Source of the DNA: CAZILN01 sp964540005
GTDB taxonomy: Bacteria > Bacteroidota > Bacteroidia > Bacteroidales > SM23-62
Reading direction: 5' to 3'
Assembly: GCA_964540005.1 (NCBI GenBank)
Contig: CAZILN010000302.1
Coordinates: forward strand, 1-32,025
Length of the DNA: 32,025 bases
Positions within the stretch are counted from its first letter, which is position 1. Each line of letters opens with the position of its first letter. Below, one piece after another: positions 24,198 to 32,025 of this stretch. Both the position numbers and the translations under genes were made by a program. The notes beneath the pieces were generated by a model. It was given only the letters and a program-made list of their open reading frames with translations. It did not search any database and was not told where the DNA came from.

Positions 24198-25808
24198 GTG
24201 AAAAATAAGAAACAAATCAGATGGATCTTACTGCTACCACTGGCCATTATCATTCTATCGGCCCTTTTTTTTCTTCAGAACAGATCTTCTCAAAAAGGTG
24301 AACTGGATAAATCTGAATTAAGAACCATAGCGGTCATGCCTTTTCAGAACCTGACCGGCGACAGCTCTTTCGATCACCTTGAAATATCTTTCCAGGACCT
24401 GCTCATTAACAAACTGGCCAGTTCCAGGGAACTGTCTATCAGGCAGCATGAAACCATGTTTGATATTTTAAAGACCACCGGTTACCTTGAAATTGCAGGT
24501 GTCAGTCCGGCTCAGGCCAGGGAAATCGGTGAGATCCTGAATTGCCGGACAGTCATTCATGGCAGCATACATAAAGCGGGCAATTTACTGAGAATTACTA
24601 CCAACCTGCTTGATTCCAGGAGCGATGAGGTATTCAATACCTACGAAATTACCGGTGATCTGGACAAGGATTTTTTCCTGATGGCTGACTCACTTTCGGA
24701 TATGATCAAGAATTTCCTTGAGATCAAGCTTATAGCCCATGACCTGGAAGCTGAAGCAAAGGAAATAGAGTATACGAGTTCTTCAGAAGCATACAGGTTT
24801 TTCGTAGAGGGCACCCAGTTATTCTTTGAACTGGATTTTCCTGCCTCGATACAGTCATTTCACAGGGCCATAGAAATTGATTCCACATTTACCCTGGCCG
24901 TTCACTTCCTGGCGGTCGCCTACCTGAATAATGATATGCCTGAACAGGGAAAGTACTGGTTGATGAAAGCGGACCGCGACCGGGAAAACGTCCCGAGAAA
25001 AAACCAGTTATACATAGACCGGTTCAAGGCAGAAATAGAAAAGGACCAACAGGCAGTCATAGAATACCTGAGGCAGATAACCGAAATTGATCCCTATTAC
25101 AGGATCGCCTGGTTTGACCTTGGGATGAATTATAATATCCTGGAACAATACGACAGGTCAATTGATGCCCTGAAAACAGCTATGAAAATTAATGAGCGTC
25201 AGGGACATAACTGGCAGTGGGCCCCGTTTTACGTCACGCTGGGAGAAGCTTATCATCACCTGGACCTGCACCAGATAGAGAATGAAGTATATAATACGGG
25301 CCTGAGCGTCCTGCATGACGAACCGATGATCATTTACAGGCAGGCAATTTGCGCCTTGTCCCAGGACAACCAAAGTGATGCAAGTTTTTTTATATCAAAA
25401 TACACCAGCCTTTTAGAAGAAGAGGGGGCATTGGAGGAATTCAGGATCCTCAGTAAGCTGGGAGAGATGCATTATCTTGCCGGGAAATATGAGGAAGCTG
25501 AATCATATTACCGCCAGGCACTGGAGGCTGATCCACAGAACCTGAACCTTACGAATCAACTGGCCTGGTTCCTCATTCATACCGAACGTGGTATCGAGGA
25601 AGGGACCGAACTGAACAGCAGGACGCTTCAGTCCGACCCGGATGATTATAATTACCTTGAAACCAGGGGAATGGCCCTCTACAGGAGCAGAGATACAGAA
25701 GAAGCCCTGGAGATCCTGCAGAAGGCCTGGGAGCTGAGGCCTGACTATAAACACAGCCATAAAGAATACATTCAGCTTGCGGAAGCTTCGGTTGCCGGAC
25801 AGATATAA
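24198..25808 (+). CDS. Membrane-anchored FlgO/TolB-like domain plus TPR protein
   Basis: A 536-residue protein. It starts at a GTG; no upstream ATG is in frame, and the next Met would remove the transmembrane helix at about 8-27. Residues about 40-175 resemble the FlgO/TolB-N-like domain found in front of TPRs in adenylate-cyclase and kinase-type sensors (IAVMPFQNLTGDSSFDHL, EIGEILNCRTVIHGSIHKAGNLLRI). Residues about 190-530 are tetratricopeptide repeats, for example YRFFVEGTQLFFELDFPASIQSFHRAIEIDS and AGKYEEAESYYRQALEADP. No cyclase or kinase domain is attached, so it probably acts as a protein-interaction scaffold in the envelope. The GroES-like gene follows after 42 bases and may share the transcript. 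Confidence 0.85.
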   Translation: MKNKKQIRWILLLPLAIIILSALFFLQNRSSQKGELDKSELRTIAVMPFQNLTGDSSFDHLEISFQDLLINKLASSRELSIRQHETMFDILKTTGYLEIAGVSPAQAREIGEILNCRTVIHGSIHKAGNLLRITTNLLDSRSDEVFNTYEITGDLDKDFFLMADSLSDMIKNFLEIKLIAHDLEAEAKEIEYTSSSEAYRFFVEGTQLFFELDFPASIQSFHRAIEIDSTFTLAVHFLAVAYLNNDMPEQGKYWLMKADRDRENVPRKNQLYIDRFKAEIEKDQQAVIEYLRQITEIDPYYRIAWFDLGMNYNILEQYDRSIDALKTAMKINERQGHNWQWAPFYVTLGEAYHHLDLHQIENEVYNTGLSVLHDEPMIIYRQAICALSQDNQSDASFFISKYTSLLEEEGALEEFRILSKLGEMHYLAGKYEEAESYYRQALEADPQNLNLTNQLAWFLIHTERGIEEGTELNSRTLQSDPDDYNYLETRGMALYRSRDTEEALEILQKAWELRPDYKHSHKEYIQLAEASVAGQI

Positions 25809-25850
25809 ATGGAAAGAAATTAATCTGTATATTCGCTTCAAATTCTGAAC

Positions 25851-26237
25851 ATGACCCTGGTAATTGAAGAAGAAAATCTTGAGAAGTTCATCGTCGTGGG
25901 TGACCGGGTCCTGATAAAGCCCAAGTCTCCCCAGGAGAAAACCAAAACAGGTTTATACCTGCCTCCCGGCGTTCAGGAAAATGAAAAGATCCACAGCGGT
26001 TATGTGCTGAAAGTGGGTCCGGGTTACCCCATCCCTGCCATAAACGAGATAGATGAACCCTGGAAAGACAAAAGTGATGAAGTGAAGTATGTACCGCTTC
26101 AGCCAAAGCCCGGGGACCTGGCTGTATACCTGCAGAAGAGCGGTTATGAAATTGAATTCAACAAGGAACGCTACATTGTTATCTCTCATTCAGCTATTCT
26201 ACTGCTCATAAGGGATTCAGGACTGTTTGAATCATAG
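25851..26237 (+). CDS. Divergent GroES-like (Cpn10-fold) protein
   Basis: A 128-residue protein with the Cpn10 core: VVGDRVLIKPKSPQEKTKTGLYLPPG resembles GroES residues 3-30, and HSGYVLKVGPG resembles 'GxVxAVGxG'. KPGDLAVYLQKSGYEIEFNKERYIVI corresponds to the C-terminal half. It is longer than GroES (about 97), with an insertion of about 25 residues (IPAINEIDEPWKDKSDEVK) between the halves. The mobile loop (QEKTKTGLYLP) is short and lacks the canonical GGIVL. No groEL is adjacent. It may be a specialised co-chaperonin or an adapted Cpn10 fold. The fold is sure; a role with GroEL is only inferred. Confidence 0.85.
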   Translation: MTLVIEEENLEKFIVVGDRVLIKPKSPQEKTKTGLYLPPGVQENEKIHSGYVLKVGPGYPIPAINEIDEPWKDKSDEVKYVPLQPKPGDLAVYLQKSGYEIEFNKERYIVISHSAILLLIRDSGLFES

Positions 26238-26270
26238 TTATGACTGGTCTTCCGGGCCTGCACCACATGT

Positions 26271-27137
26271 TCAGTGTTCCAGGTTTTTCAGTAAGAGTTC
26301 CATGTACTTCTCCCTGAACTCAGGGTCATCGCAATCCTGCACCCCGCAAATATAATCCTTATGAACGCTGACCAGGATGTCGCCGTTATAGGGATCCTCA
26401 ATAACAAAGGAACTGTCCGAGATAAGATCTGTTGACTGACCGGTAAACCTAAGGTATTTTTCAAGCATTCCATTGAGTTCCCCGCTATCCCCGGCATCAA
26501 TAATGAATATCTTAAAATCCTCACCATCTGAATAATCGGCAATAAATGCAGAATGTAAAAAATCGAACCCGAGAAAATTTTTAGCTATATAGCGTTCAGT
26601 TCTTGCCAGCTTACCGGGTTCAGGTAAGAGTCCGAGTTCCAGGGGCCAGTTATTTTCCTGTTTCAGGGAGCTTTCAACTTCCCCGGCTATGAGCCGGAGG
26701 GATTCCTGTACACCCGGTCCTTCAGATGTGGAATATATTTTAACATAATACTGTCCGCTCAGGAAATTGAGTATGCCCTCTCCGCTGTAACCCTCGGCTC
26801 CGATCTCGATAAAATGATAATCCGGACTCCTCTCAGAACTGTAGATTCCGAATGTATTATTCGTACTTCCGTGCCGGTATAGCTCTACGTGAACCATTAC
26901 ATCACCTTTCGAATAATCAGCCAGGTGCAGGTCAATAAAATCATAACTGAGATAGGCATCCGCTGCCCCATCGATGATGTCCCATAGGTTACCGGGGGAA
27001 TAAACCTTCTCATTTACGCTCAGCTCCCAATCCCGGATTTCAGGAAACATATCGCTGCTCCCGTTATCAGAACCGTAAGTGTATTGAGCAATCAGTATGG
27101 AAAAAATTAGAGGCAGTAGGAAAATATTTTTTTTCAT
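26271..27137 (-). CDS. Secreted DUF6599-like protein
   Basis: A 288-residue protein with a clear signal peptide (residues 1-22, ending TYGS). The pattern VYSPGNLWDIIDGAADAYLSYDF, VELYRHGSTNNTFGIYSSER and LNFLSGQYYVKIYS fits the DUF6599 group as I recall it. The function of that group is not known. Two Cys (CGVQDC) lie near the C-terminus and could form a disulfide. It lies 44 bases downstream of the AGE-epimerase gene on the same strand, and a TATCTTTA box (27164-27171) in that gap could give it its own promoter. The family call is from memory of conserved words and is moderately sure. Confidence 0.65.
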   Translation of the reverse strand: MKKNIFLLPLIFSILIAQYTYGSDNGSSDMFPEIRDWELSVNEKVYSPGNLWDIIDGAADAYLSYDFIDLHLADYSKGDVMVHVELYRHGSTNNTFGIYSSERSPDYHFIEIGAEGYSGEGILNFLSGQYYVKIYSTSEGPGVQESLRLIAGEVESSLKQENNWPLELGLLPEPGKLARTERYIAKNFLGFDFLHSAFIADYSDGEDFKIFIIDAGDSGELNGMLEKYLRFTGQSTDLISDSSFVIEDPYNGDILVSVHKDYICGVQDCDDPEFREKYMELLLKNLEH

Positions 27138-27163
27138 CGCTCTGGTTTTTACAGGATATAAAG

Positions 27164-27171
27164 TAAAGATA
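27164..27171 (-). promoter_or_regulatory. Possible -7 box of the DUF6599-like gene
   Basis: TATCTTTA on the minus strand, 26 bases before the ATG at 27137, matches TAnnTTTG at five of six fixed bases. A -33 TTG is not seen at the expected place. Read-through from the upstream gene is the alternative. Confidence 0.25.
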
Positions 27172-27181
27172 CGAAATTGGA

Positions 27182-28378
27182 TCAGCTCAGCCTTCTGATC
27201 AGCTCAAGGCTGGCGCGAACGGAATGATAGGGACATTTCCAGAAACCGACCTTTTCTTCGTTCACATCCGGGTTTCCCTGCCTGTCAACCTTGTAATGCC
27301 ACTCTCCGTTTTTCCTGTCGATGAAATAACGGTCAATAAAATCCCAGACCTGGATTACCCTGGCGGCAAATTCCTCGTTTCCGTTTATTTCCCATGCATT
27401 CAGGAATCCCACCAGGGCCTCGGCCTGGCACCACCACTCCTTATTATAATTTGTTATCTCCTCCGGAGTCCTCTCGTATACCAGTCCACCCGTCTCATCA
27501 AAACCCGTTCTCGCAACCGATTCCGCTATGCTGAGGCAAATCTCTTCTGCATCTCCAATCAGTTGGCTGTCATTCAGTATCCTGGCTGCCTCCAGCAACA
27601 ACCATGTCGTTTCAATATCATGTCCGGGTGAGATCCTGCGGGATTTAAGTTGCCAGTTCTCATCAAAGAAAAGGTTAAAACAGCTCCTGTCCGGTGAAAT
27701 GAACCTCCCGGTAAACAGAAGACTCAGCTTACGGAGCTGCCCCTCCAGATCACTGTCGGGCCAGACGCTGTACAGTGCTGTATAGGCTTCAAGGATATGC
27801 AGATGGGTATTCAGGGTTTTCTGCTCATTGTCATCAATATCGCTCAGCCTGAGATCATCGATTGGCTTCCAGTCCCTGCTGAATGCCTCAAAATACCCTC
27901 CTTTCAAAGGATCGTAACTGTATTTTTCCATAATCCGGAACAAGGCTATGGCCCTGTCCAGGACCTGTGCATCCCGGTTTACTTTATAGTATTCTGCCAG
28001 GGCGTAAACAGTAAAGGCCAGGGCATAGATCTGGTTCTTGGTTTCCAGGGGTTCTCCTTTATGATCAAGTTTCCAGAACACACCTCCATATTCCCTGTCA
28101 ATGAAGCGGGATATCAGATAATCACAGGCCCTCTCCGCCATATCATAACAATCATTCTCTACACCGGGTGCATTAATAACAGCCGCAAATGTCCATAGTA
28201 TCCTGGCATTCAATACGGAGCCTTTAGGTGCTTCCTCCTTGATGCTGCCATCGAACTTCAGTCCCCCAACAAATCCCCCATGTTCCCTGTCGATGGTCCT
28301 CGTAATCCAGAAAGGCAATATGTTATTGATTAGGTCTGTCCTGAAAGCATCCCTGACTTTTTTTAATTCCTGTTCCAT
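27182..28378 (-). CDS. AGE-family epimerase, cellobiose 2-epimerase-like
   Basis: A 398-residue (alpha/alpha)6-barrel enzyme of the N-acylglucosamine 2-epimerase superfamily, cytosolic (no signal). It most resembles cellobiose 2-epimerases, which turn cellobiose into glucosylmannose. Signature parts are DREHGGFVGGL near the N-terminus, KNQIYALAFTVYALAEYY, KTLNTHLHILEAYTALY, GHDIETTWLL with a catalytic-type His, EWWCQAEALVGFLNA, and WKCPYHSVRA with the second conserved His. In mannan-degrading Bacteroidota the enzyme feeds mannobiose into phosphorolysis, but no mannosidase or phosphorylase is nearby here. A perfect -7 box (TACATTTG) lies upstream. Family firm, substrate inferred. Confidence 0.88.
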   Translation of the reverse strand: MEQELKKVRDAFRTDLINNILPFWITRTIDREHGGFVGGLKFDGSIKEEAPKGSVLNARILWTFAAVINAPGVENDCYDMAERACDYLISRFIDREYGGVFWKLDHKGEPLETKNQIYALAFTVYALAEYYKVNRDAQVLDRAIALFRIMEKYSYDPLKGGYFEAFSRDWKPIDDLRLSDIDDNEQKTLNTHLHILEAYTALYSVWPDSDLEGQLRKLSLLFTGRFISPDRSCFNLFFDENWQLKSRRISPGHDIETTWLLLEAARILNDSQLIGDAEEICLSIAESVARTGFDETGGLVYERTPEEITNYNKEWWCQAEALVGFLNAWEINGNEEFAARVIQVWDFIDRYFIDRKNGEWHYKVDRQGNPDVNEEKVGFWKCPYHSVRASLELIRRLS

Positions 28379-28414
28379 GAGAAAATGATTTTAAAGTACC
28401 TGTCCGGTTCCATG

Positions 28415-28422
28415 CAAATGTA
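28415..28422 (-). promoter_or_regulatory. Candidate -7 box of the epimerase gene
   Basis: TACATTTG on the minus strand is an exact TAnnTTTG match, 36 bases before the ATG at 28378. The -33 region lacks a TTG at 19-21 bases, so the promoter may need an activator or the match may be chance. Confidence 0.3.
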
Positions 28423-28473
28423 GTTACAAATGCGGTATCTGTATCCCGGCATGTTAAGAATTGGTTAAAGCAC

Positions 28474-28520
28474 TTTGCTGATTTCCGGAATGTCACTACT
28501 TTTATCATATTAGATAAAAG
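28474..28520 (+). promoter_or_regulatory. Promoter with overlapping palindrome for the MBL-fold gene
   Basis: TTTG at 28474-28477, a 19-base spacer, and TACTTTTA at 28497-28504 give a good Bacteroidota promoter. A perfect 8-base inverted repeat (cttttatc/gataaaag, 28499-28506 and 28513-28520) covers the -7 box and the likely start site near 28511. A repressor bound there would block transcription, so it is a candidate operator. It lies 11-33 bases before the ATG. Confidence 0.45.
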
Positions 28521-28531
28521 ATATAAAAATT

Positions 28532-29440
28532 ATGAAACTCACCAGAAGAAATTTTTTATTTACTTCGGGACTTGCAACAGGCAGTGCCATGCTTCTGCCT
28601 CAGGATCTTTTTGCAGGTATGTTTGGCCGGGAAGCATACCAGATGCAGGTATTGCGCAACAATGTCGGGATCTTTACAGAAAGGGGTGGTACCATTGGAT
28701 GGTACCTCGATAAAAGCGGTGTTGCCGTCATAGATTCCCAGTTTCCTGATCAGGCGATACATTTGATCAAGGAGATCAGTGAAAAATATTCAGGCAGCAT
28801 AGACCTTTTAATGAACACCCATCATCATGGTGATCATACTGCCGGTAATATTGCGTTTAAGGATCTTGTTAAAAAAGTTGTGGCTCACAGCAATTCGCTT
28901 AAGAATCAGAAACAGGCAGCCGAACTCCGGGAGGAAAAAACCGAAGAATTATTCCCCGACACTACCTATGAAAAAACATGGTCGCAAAAGGTCGGGAAGG
29001 AAACCATCACAGCCAACTACTACGGAAGGGCACATACCGATGGAGATTCTGTCATTCATTTTGAAAATGCCAATGTGGTTCACATGGGTGATCTGATCTT
29101 CAACCGCAGGCACCCTTATATTGACCGGGGAGCCGGTGCTTCCATTGAGAACTGGATTGTCGTCCTTGAGCAGGTCTATAAGAACTTTGATGATGATACG
29201 ATCTTTATATTCGGCCATTCAGGAGAAGGGTTTGGCATAACCGGCACCCGTGAAGATCTTAAGGCGAAAGGCAATTACCTGTATCAGCTCCTTGAATTTG
29301 TCCGGGCAGGCATTAAATCAGGCAAGAGCGTGGATGATATCGTCAGTTCTTCTGATACGGTGCCAGGTGCCGGAGAATGGACAGGTAACGGGTTTGAACG
29401 GAATGTCAGAACTGCCTATCAGGAATTAACCGAGGGGTAG
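28532..29440 (+). CDS. Tat-exported metallo-beta-lactamase-fold hydrolase
   Basis: A 302-residue protein with a twin-arginine signal (TRRNFLF at 4-10, then a hydrophobic stretch), so exported folded to the periplasm. The zinc-binding motif THHHGDH at 96-102 is complete. GRAHTDGDSVIHF and VVHMGDLIF supply the later His and bridging Asp, and IFGHSGEG the final His, so a binuclear hydrolase site is expected. Whether it acts on beta-lactams, lactones, thioesters or phosphodiesters cannot be told; the overall look is that of glyoxalase-II/quinoprotein-relay-like MBL proteins. The 3' end overlaps the convergent kinase gene by 15 bases. Confidence 0.9.
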   Translation: MKLTRRNFLFTSGLATGSAMLLPQDLFAGMFGREAYQMQVLRNNVGIFTERGGTIGWYLDKSGVAVIDSQFPDQAIHLIKEISEKYSGSIDLLMNTHHHGDHTAGNIAFKDLVKKVVAHSNSLKNQKQAAELREEKTEELFPDTTYEKTWSQKVGKETITANYYGRAHTDGDSVIHFENANVVHMGDLIFNRRHPYIDRGAGASIENWIVVLEQVYKNFDDDTIFIFGHSGEGFGITGTREDLKAKGNYLYQLLEFVRAGIKSGKSVDDIVSSSDTVPGAGEWTGNGFERNVRTAYQELTEG

Positions 29441-30772
29441 AAGGACAGTGAAACAGGAACCTGTTCCGGGTTCAGATGCTACTTCTATGCTTCCTTTGTG
29501 CATGAGAATGATCTGCCTCGACAGAGGTAAGCCGATACCGCTTCCCCGCTGTTTTGTGGTATAGAAAGGAATAAAAACCTTATCCAGATCTTCATCTTTG
29601 ATCCCGTTCCCGTTATCAGACACCCGGATCAGCATATCGTGCCGGCCCTCAGAAACAGAGATCTCCATCCTGATTTCCGCTTGTGTTGTGGAGGAAACTG
29701 CATCAACAGCATTACGCAGAAGATTTATAATTACCTGCTCCATCAGATCTGGATCCACAGGAAAGCGTTCCGGTTCTCCTGAAAAACTGATCCCGAAAAG
29801 TATTCCCTGTTTCTCCATTTGACCTGCAAACAATGCCGATATTTTATTTACTAATTCATCCGTGACAATCAGCTGCAGGCGCGGTGCCGGGAGTCTCGAA
29901 AAATTCTGATAGGCTTCGGTGAATTTCAGCAATCCGTCACTCCTCTCAACAATAGCATTCAATCCATTGCGAAGTTTCCCAACTGTCTGCACATCCTGCA
30001 GGGCTGCATCATTACTGACCAGGTCCCTTAAGGACCCGCTAAGAGAAGTTACCGGTGTGACAGAGTTCATTATCTCATGTGTCAGTACCCTGATGATCTT
30101 CTGCCATGCCTCCATCTCTGTTTCAGTAATTTCAGACTGTATATTATGAAGGGTAATAATATGGTACCCGGTCTCACCCATCCTGATACCGGATGACTGT
30201 ATTGAAAAGGGGATTTCTTCACCCCGTACCTTCAGCCTGAGCAGTTTGGTCTTCCCATAAGAGATACTGTCCAGCATCTCATAAATAAGGGGTATGGAAC
30301 TGGCCATGTCTGATCCTTCAGCAAGAGAATCAAGGTCCAGCATCTTTTTGAACGCCGGGTTGACCAGCTGAACGAGTCCCTGATCATCATAGGAGAGTAT
30401 GCCCACGCGTACCTGGTCGATAAGGCTTCGTAAATACAGTTCTTTTGTCTCCTTCTGCGTGCTGACAGCTTTATACCTTATATTTATGGCATTCATTACC
30501 TGGTATAGTTCCCCGAAAGAACGCCCCCTTTCTGCTCCCGAATATGTACTGGTAAAATCATCATTCTGTATGGCAGAAAAAAACTGTGAGAGATTCCTGT
30601 TGGTCCTGTCAATGTAGCGGAAGAATTCAATCAGGGTGAGCAAAATTGCTACAGCCAGGTATACTGCCCTGATTGCATTTCCAGACAGGATGAAGTAAGT
30701 ACACAGCAATAATAATCCAAATATCAGGATTATTCGAAGCAGTATGTTTATCCTGAAATTCTTAAAAACCAT
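29426..30772 (-). CDS. NtrY-like sensor histidine kinase
   Basis: A 448-residue membrane kinase. Two transmembrane helices lie at about 8-29 and 33-50 with almost no periplasmic loop, so the signal is probably sensed in the membrane or cytoplasm. A PAS-like domain occupies about 105-215. The dimerisation box VLTHEIMNSVTP carries the phospho-accepting His232. The ATPase domain has the N box (NLLRNAVDAV, about 340-349), G1 (SDNGNGI) and G2 (GSGIGLPL). Its start overlaps the end of the response-regulator gene by 11 bases, so the two are translationally coupled. It should phosphorylate that NtrC-type regulator. Confidence 0.94.
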   Translation of the reverse strand: MVFKNFRINILLRIILIFGLLLLCTYFILSGNAIRAVYLAVAILLTLIEFFRYIDRTNRNLSQFFSAIQNDDFTSTYSGAERGRSFGELYQVMNAINIRYKAVSTQKETKELYLRSLIDQVRVGILSYDDQGLVQLVNPAFKKMLDLDSLAEGSDMASSIPLIYEMLDSISYGKTKLLRLKVRGEEIPFSIQSSGIRMGETGYHIITLHNIQSEITETEMEAWQKIIRVLTHEIMNSVTPVTSLSGSLRDLVSNDAALQDVQTVGKLRNGLNAIVERSDGLLKFTEAYQNFSRLPAPRLQLIVTDELVNKISALFAGQMEKQGILFGISFSGEPERFPVDPDLMEQVIINLLRNAVDAVSSTTQAEIRMEISVSEGRHDMLIRVSDNGNGIKDEDLDKVFIPFYTTKQRGSGIGLPLSRQIILMHKGSIEVASEPGTGSCFTVLLPLG

Positions 30773-32024
30773 ATTTTTCTATCCTCCGGTACAGGGCGCC
30801 TCGGGTTAATCCAAGCTCTTCGGCCGCCCTGGAAACATTGCCTCCGTGTTTTTTCAGACACCTGGATATAGCACTTTTTTCAAGTTTTTCAAGGTTAAAA
30901 TCAGGCTCCTGGTCCATCCCGGCCTCATCTCTTACCGATAACTGAAAATCATTCAGGTTTAACAGCTTACCGTCACTCATGATCACAGCCCTTTCCACTG
31001 TATGCTGCAATTCCCTGACATTCCCGGGCCAGTCGTATTTCTGGAGTTTTTTAATGATGTTTTCAGGTAGTTTCAGGTTTCCCTTCCTGTATTTTCTTGA
31101 GTACCGTTGAAGGAAATGCTCTGAAAGTAAAGGAATATCGTCTCTCCGCATACGCAGGCTGGGTACTGTTATCTCCACAGTATTGAGCCGGTAAAGAAGA
31201 TCCTGCCTGAACAGGCTTTGAGTGACCATTTGGGACAGCGGTTGATTGCTCGCGGAGATCAGCCGGATATCCACATGAACGGGCTTATTACTTCCAAGCC
31301 GGTATATCTTCCGGCTTTCCAGCGCCGATAATATCTTTGCCTGTAGTGATAAGGAAAGATTGCCTATCTCATCAAGGAAGAGGGTCCCTCCGCTTGCCGC
31401 CTCAAACCGGCCAGTACGATCCTCCCGGGCATCAGTAAAGGCACCCCTGGTATGGCCGAATAGTTCCGATTCAAACAGGTTCTCTGATATGGAACCAAGA
31501 TCCACCGCCATAAAGACCTCGCTCTTCCTCAAGGAATTCCTGTGTATCTCCCTTGCAACAAGCTCCTTACCTGTTCCATTCTCCCCCTGTATCAATACAT
31601 TTGCATCTGTCCCGGCCACTTTGCGAATATTATCCGTCAGGGATCTCATAGTATGGCTCTCACCAAGCATGCCGCTATACTGGTCCTCGATTATGGAGGA
31701 CAGCATTTCTTTCTGTGAATTCAGCCGGTTGACCTTCCTTTTTGACCGGCTCAGTTTACAGGCTGCTGAAACGGTTGACAGCATTTTTTCATTCTGCCAG
31801 GGTTTCACAATGAAATCGGTTGCTCCCTTCTGTATAGCGCTTACTGCTATATTTACACCCCCATAAGCAGTGATCATGATAACGCTGATGCAATCATCAA
31901 GTTCTATGATCCTCTGAAGCCATTTCATGCCATCTCTTCCTGATGTATCCCCCTGTTTGAAATTCATATCCAGGAGCACCACATCGTAATCTTCCTCTGT
32001 CAGCCTGGATGTAATACCGCTGGG
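30762..32024 (-). CDS. NtrC-family sigma-54 response regulator (5' end outside window)
   Basis: Activates sigma-54 promoters when phosphorylated by its partner kinase. The frame is open to the window edge: residues upstream of the GTG at 31982 (SRLTEEDYDV) belong to the receiver domain, so that GTG is not the start. About 35-40 N-terminal residues lie outside. Counting from that GTG, the phospho-acceptor Asp is in VLLDMNF, the switch Lys in IVKPW, Walker A is GENGTGKE (133-140), and the sigma-54 contact loop reads GAFTDA rather than GAFTGA (180-185). Walker B is LFLDEIG, and the C-terminal Fis-type helix-turn-helix is at about 381-406 (NVSRAAEELGLTRGALYRRI). GAFTDA occurs in other regulators of this group, so activity is likely. 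Targets are unknown. Confidence 0.95.
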   Translation of the reverse strand, partial: PSGITSRLTEEDYDVVLLDMNFKQGDTSGRDGMKWLQRIIELDDCISVIMITAYGGVNIAVSAIQKGATDFIVKPWQNEKMLSTVSAACKLSRSKRKVNRLNSQKEMLSSIIEDQYSGMLGESHTMRSLTDNIRKVAGTDANVLIQGENGTGKELVAREIHRNSLRKSEVFMAVDLGSISENLFESELFGHTRGAFTDAREDRTGRFEAASGGTLFLDEIGNLSLSLQAKILSALESRKIYRLGSNKPVHVDIRLISASNQPLSQMVTQSLFRQDLLYRLNTVEITVPSLRMRRDDIPLLSEHFLQRYSRKYRKGNLKLPENIIKKLQKYDWPGNVRELQHTVERAVIMSDGKLLNLNDFQLSVRDEAGMDQEPDFNLEKLEKSAISRCLKKHGGNVSRAAEELGLTRGALYRRIEKYGF

Positions 32025-32025
32025 G

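Noticed and set aside
28532..29440. Beta-lactamase regulated by the BlaI/M56 pair
   Set aside because: The zinc motif alone does not show beta-lactamase activity, the genes are 10 kb apart, and the promoter palindrome does not resemble the TACA/TGTA-type sites.

Overview
The window looks like a chromosomal segment of a Bacteroidota bacterium, probably a Bacteroidales/Marinilabiliales-type glycan degrader. This is inferred from gene content: a TonB-dependent receptor with an N-terminal carboxypeptidase-regulatory-like domain, a BlaI/M56 pair whose sensor carries the same domain plus a TonB C-terminal domain, a polysaccharide-utilisation-like glycosidase cluster, and several promoters of the Bacteroidota TTG / TAnnTTTG type. 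No rRNA, tRNA, CRISPR array or phage module was recognised. Both ends cut through genes.

Layout. Positions 1-4997 (+): the end of a glycan cluster with a GH78 alpha-L-rhamnosidase (5'-truncated by the window), a Tat-exported degenerate Gfo/Idh/MocA-like protein and a GH105-type unsaturated uronyl hydrolase. This suits a rhamnose/uronic-acid polymer such as rhamnogalacturonan or ulvan. 5227-9324: a VOC protein with a helix-turn-helix-like tail, a solitary TonB-dependent receptor (-) and a zinc alcohol/polyol dehydrogenase (+). 9331-11821 (-): hypC-hypD-hypE for the Fe(CN)2CO cofactor of [NiFe] hydrogenase, with no hydrogenase or hypA/B/F in view. 11822-12088: a gap with two strong inverted repeats. 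12089-14884 (+): a lipoprotein GH63/MGH1-like glycosidase and truA. 14879-16078 (-): a PagL-like outer-membrane protein.

16136-16826 is a decay zone: a 5'-truncated NimA-like flavin-binding gene directly followed by a 401-bp internally deleted IS1182-family element that keeps both terminal inverted repeats. Next come M56/BlaR-like and BlaI-like genes (-). 19006-20586 is a GH3 beta-glucosidase pseudogene with a frameshift, loss of the nucleophile segment and a large C-terminal deletion. 20616-24101 holds a GNAT acetyltransferase (-), a short-chain dehydrogenase, a DUF4350-like lipoprotein and a Cys/Met-metabolism PLP enzyme. 24198-26237 is a membrane FlgO/TolB-like plus TPR protein followed by a divergent GroES-like protein. 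26271-28378 (-) is an AGE/cellobiose 2-epimerase-like enzyme followed by a DUF6599-like secreted protein. 28532-29440 is a Tat-exported metallo-beta-lactamase-fold hydrolase. 29426-32024 (-) is an NtrC-type sigma-54 activator followed by its NtrY-like kinase, the activator running off the end.

No wholly new multi-gene system is evident. The points most worth a second look are the orphan hypCDE set, the two stacked inverted repeats upstream of it, the oxidoreductase-like protein that has lost its catalytic motif inside the rhamnoside cluster, and the IS1182/NimA/GH3 decay region.
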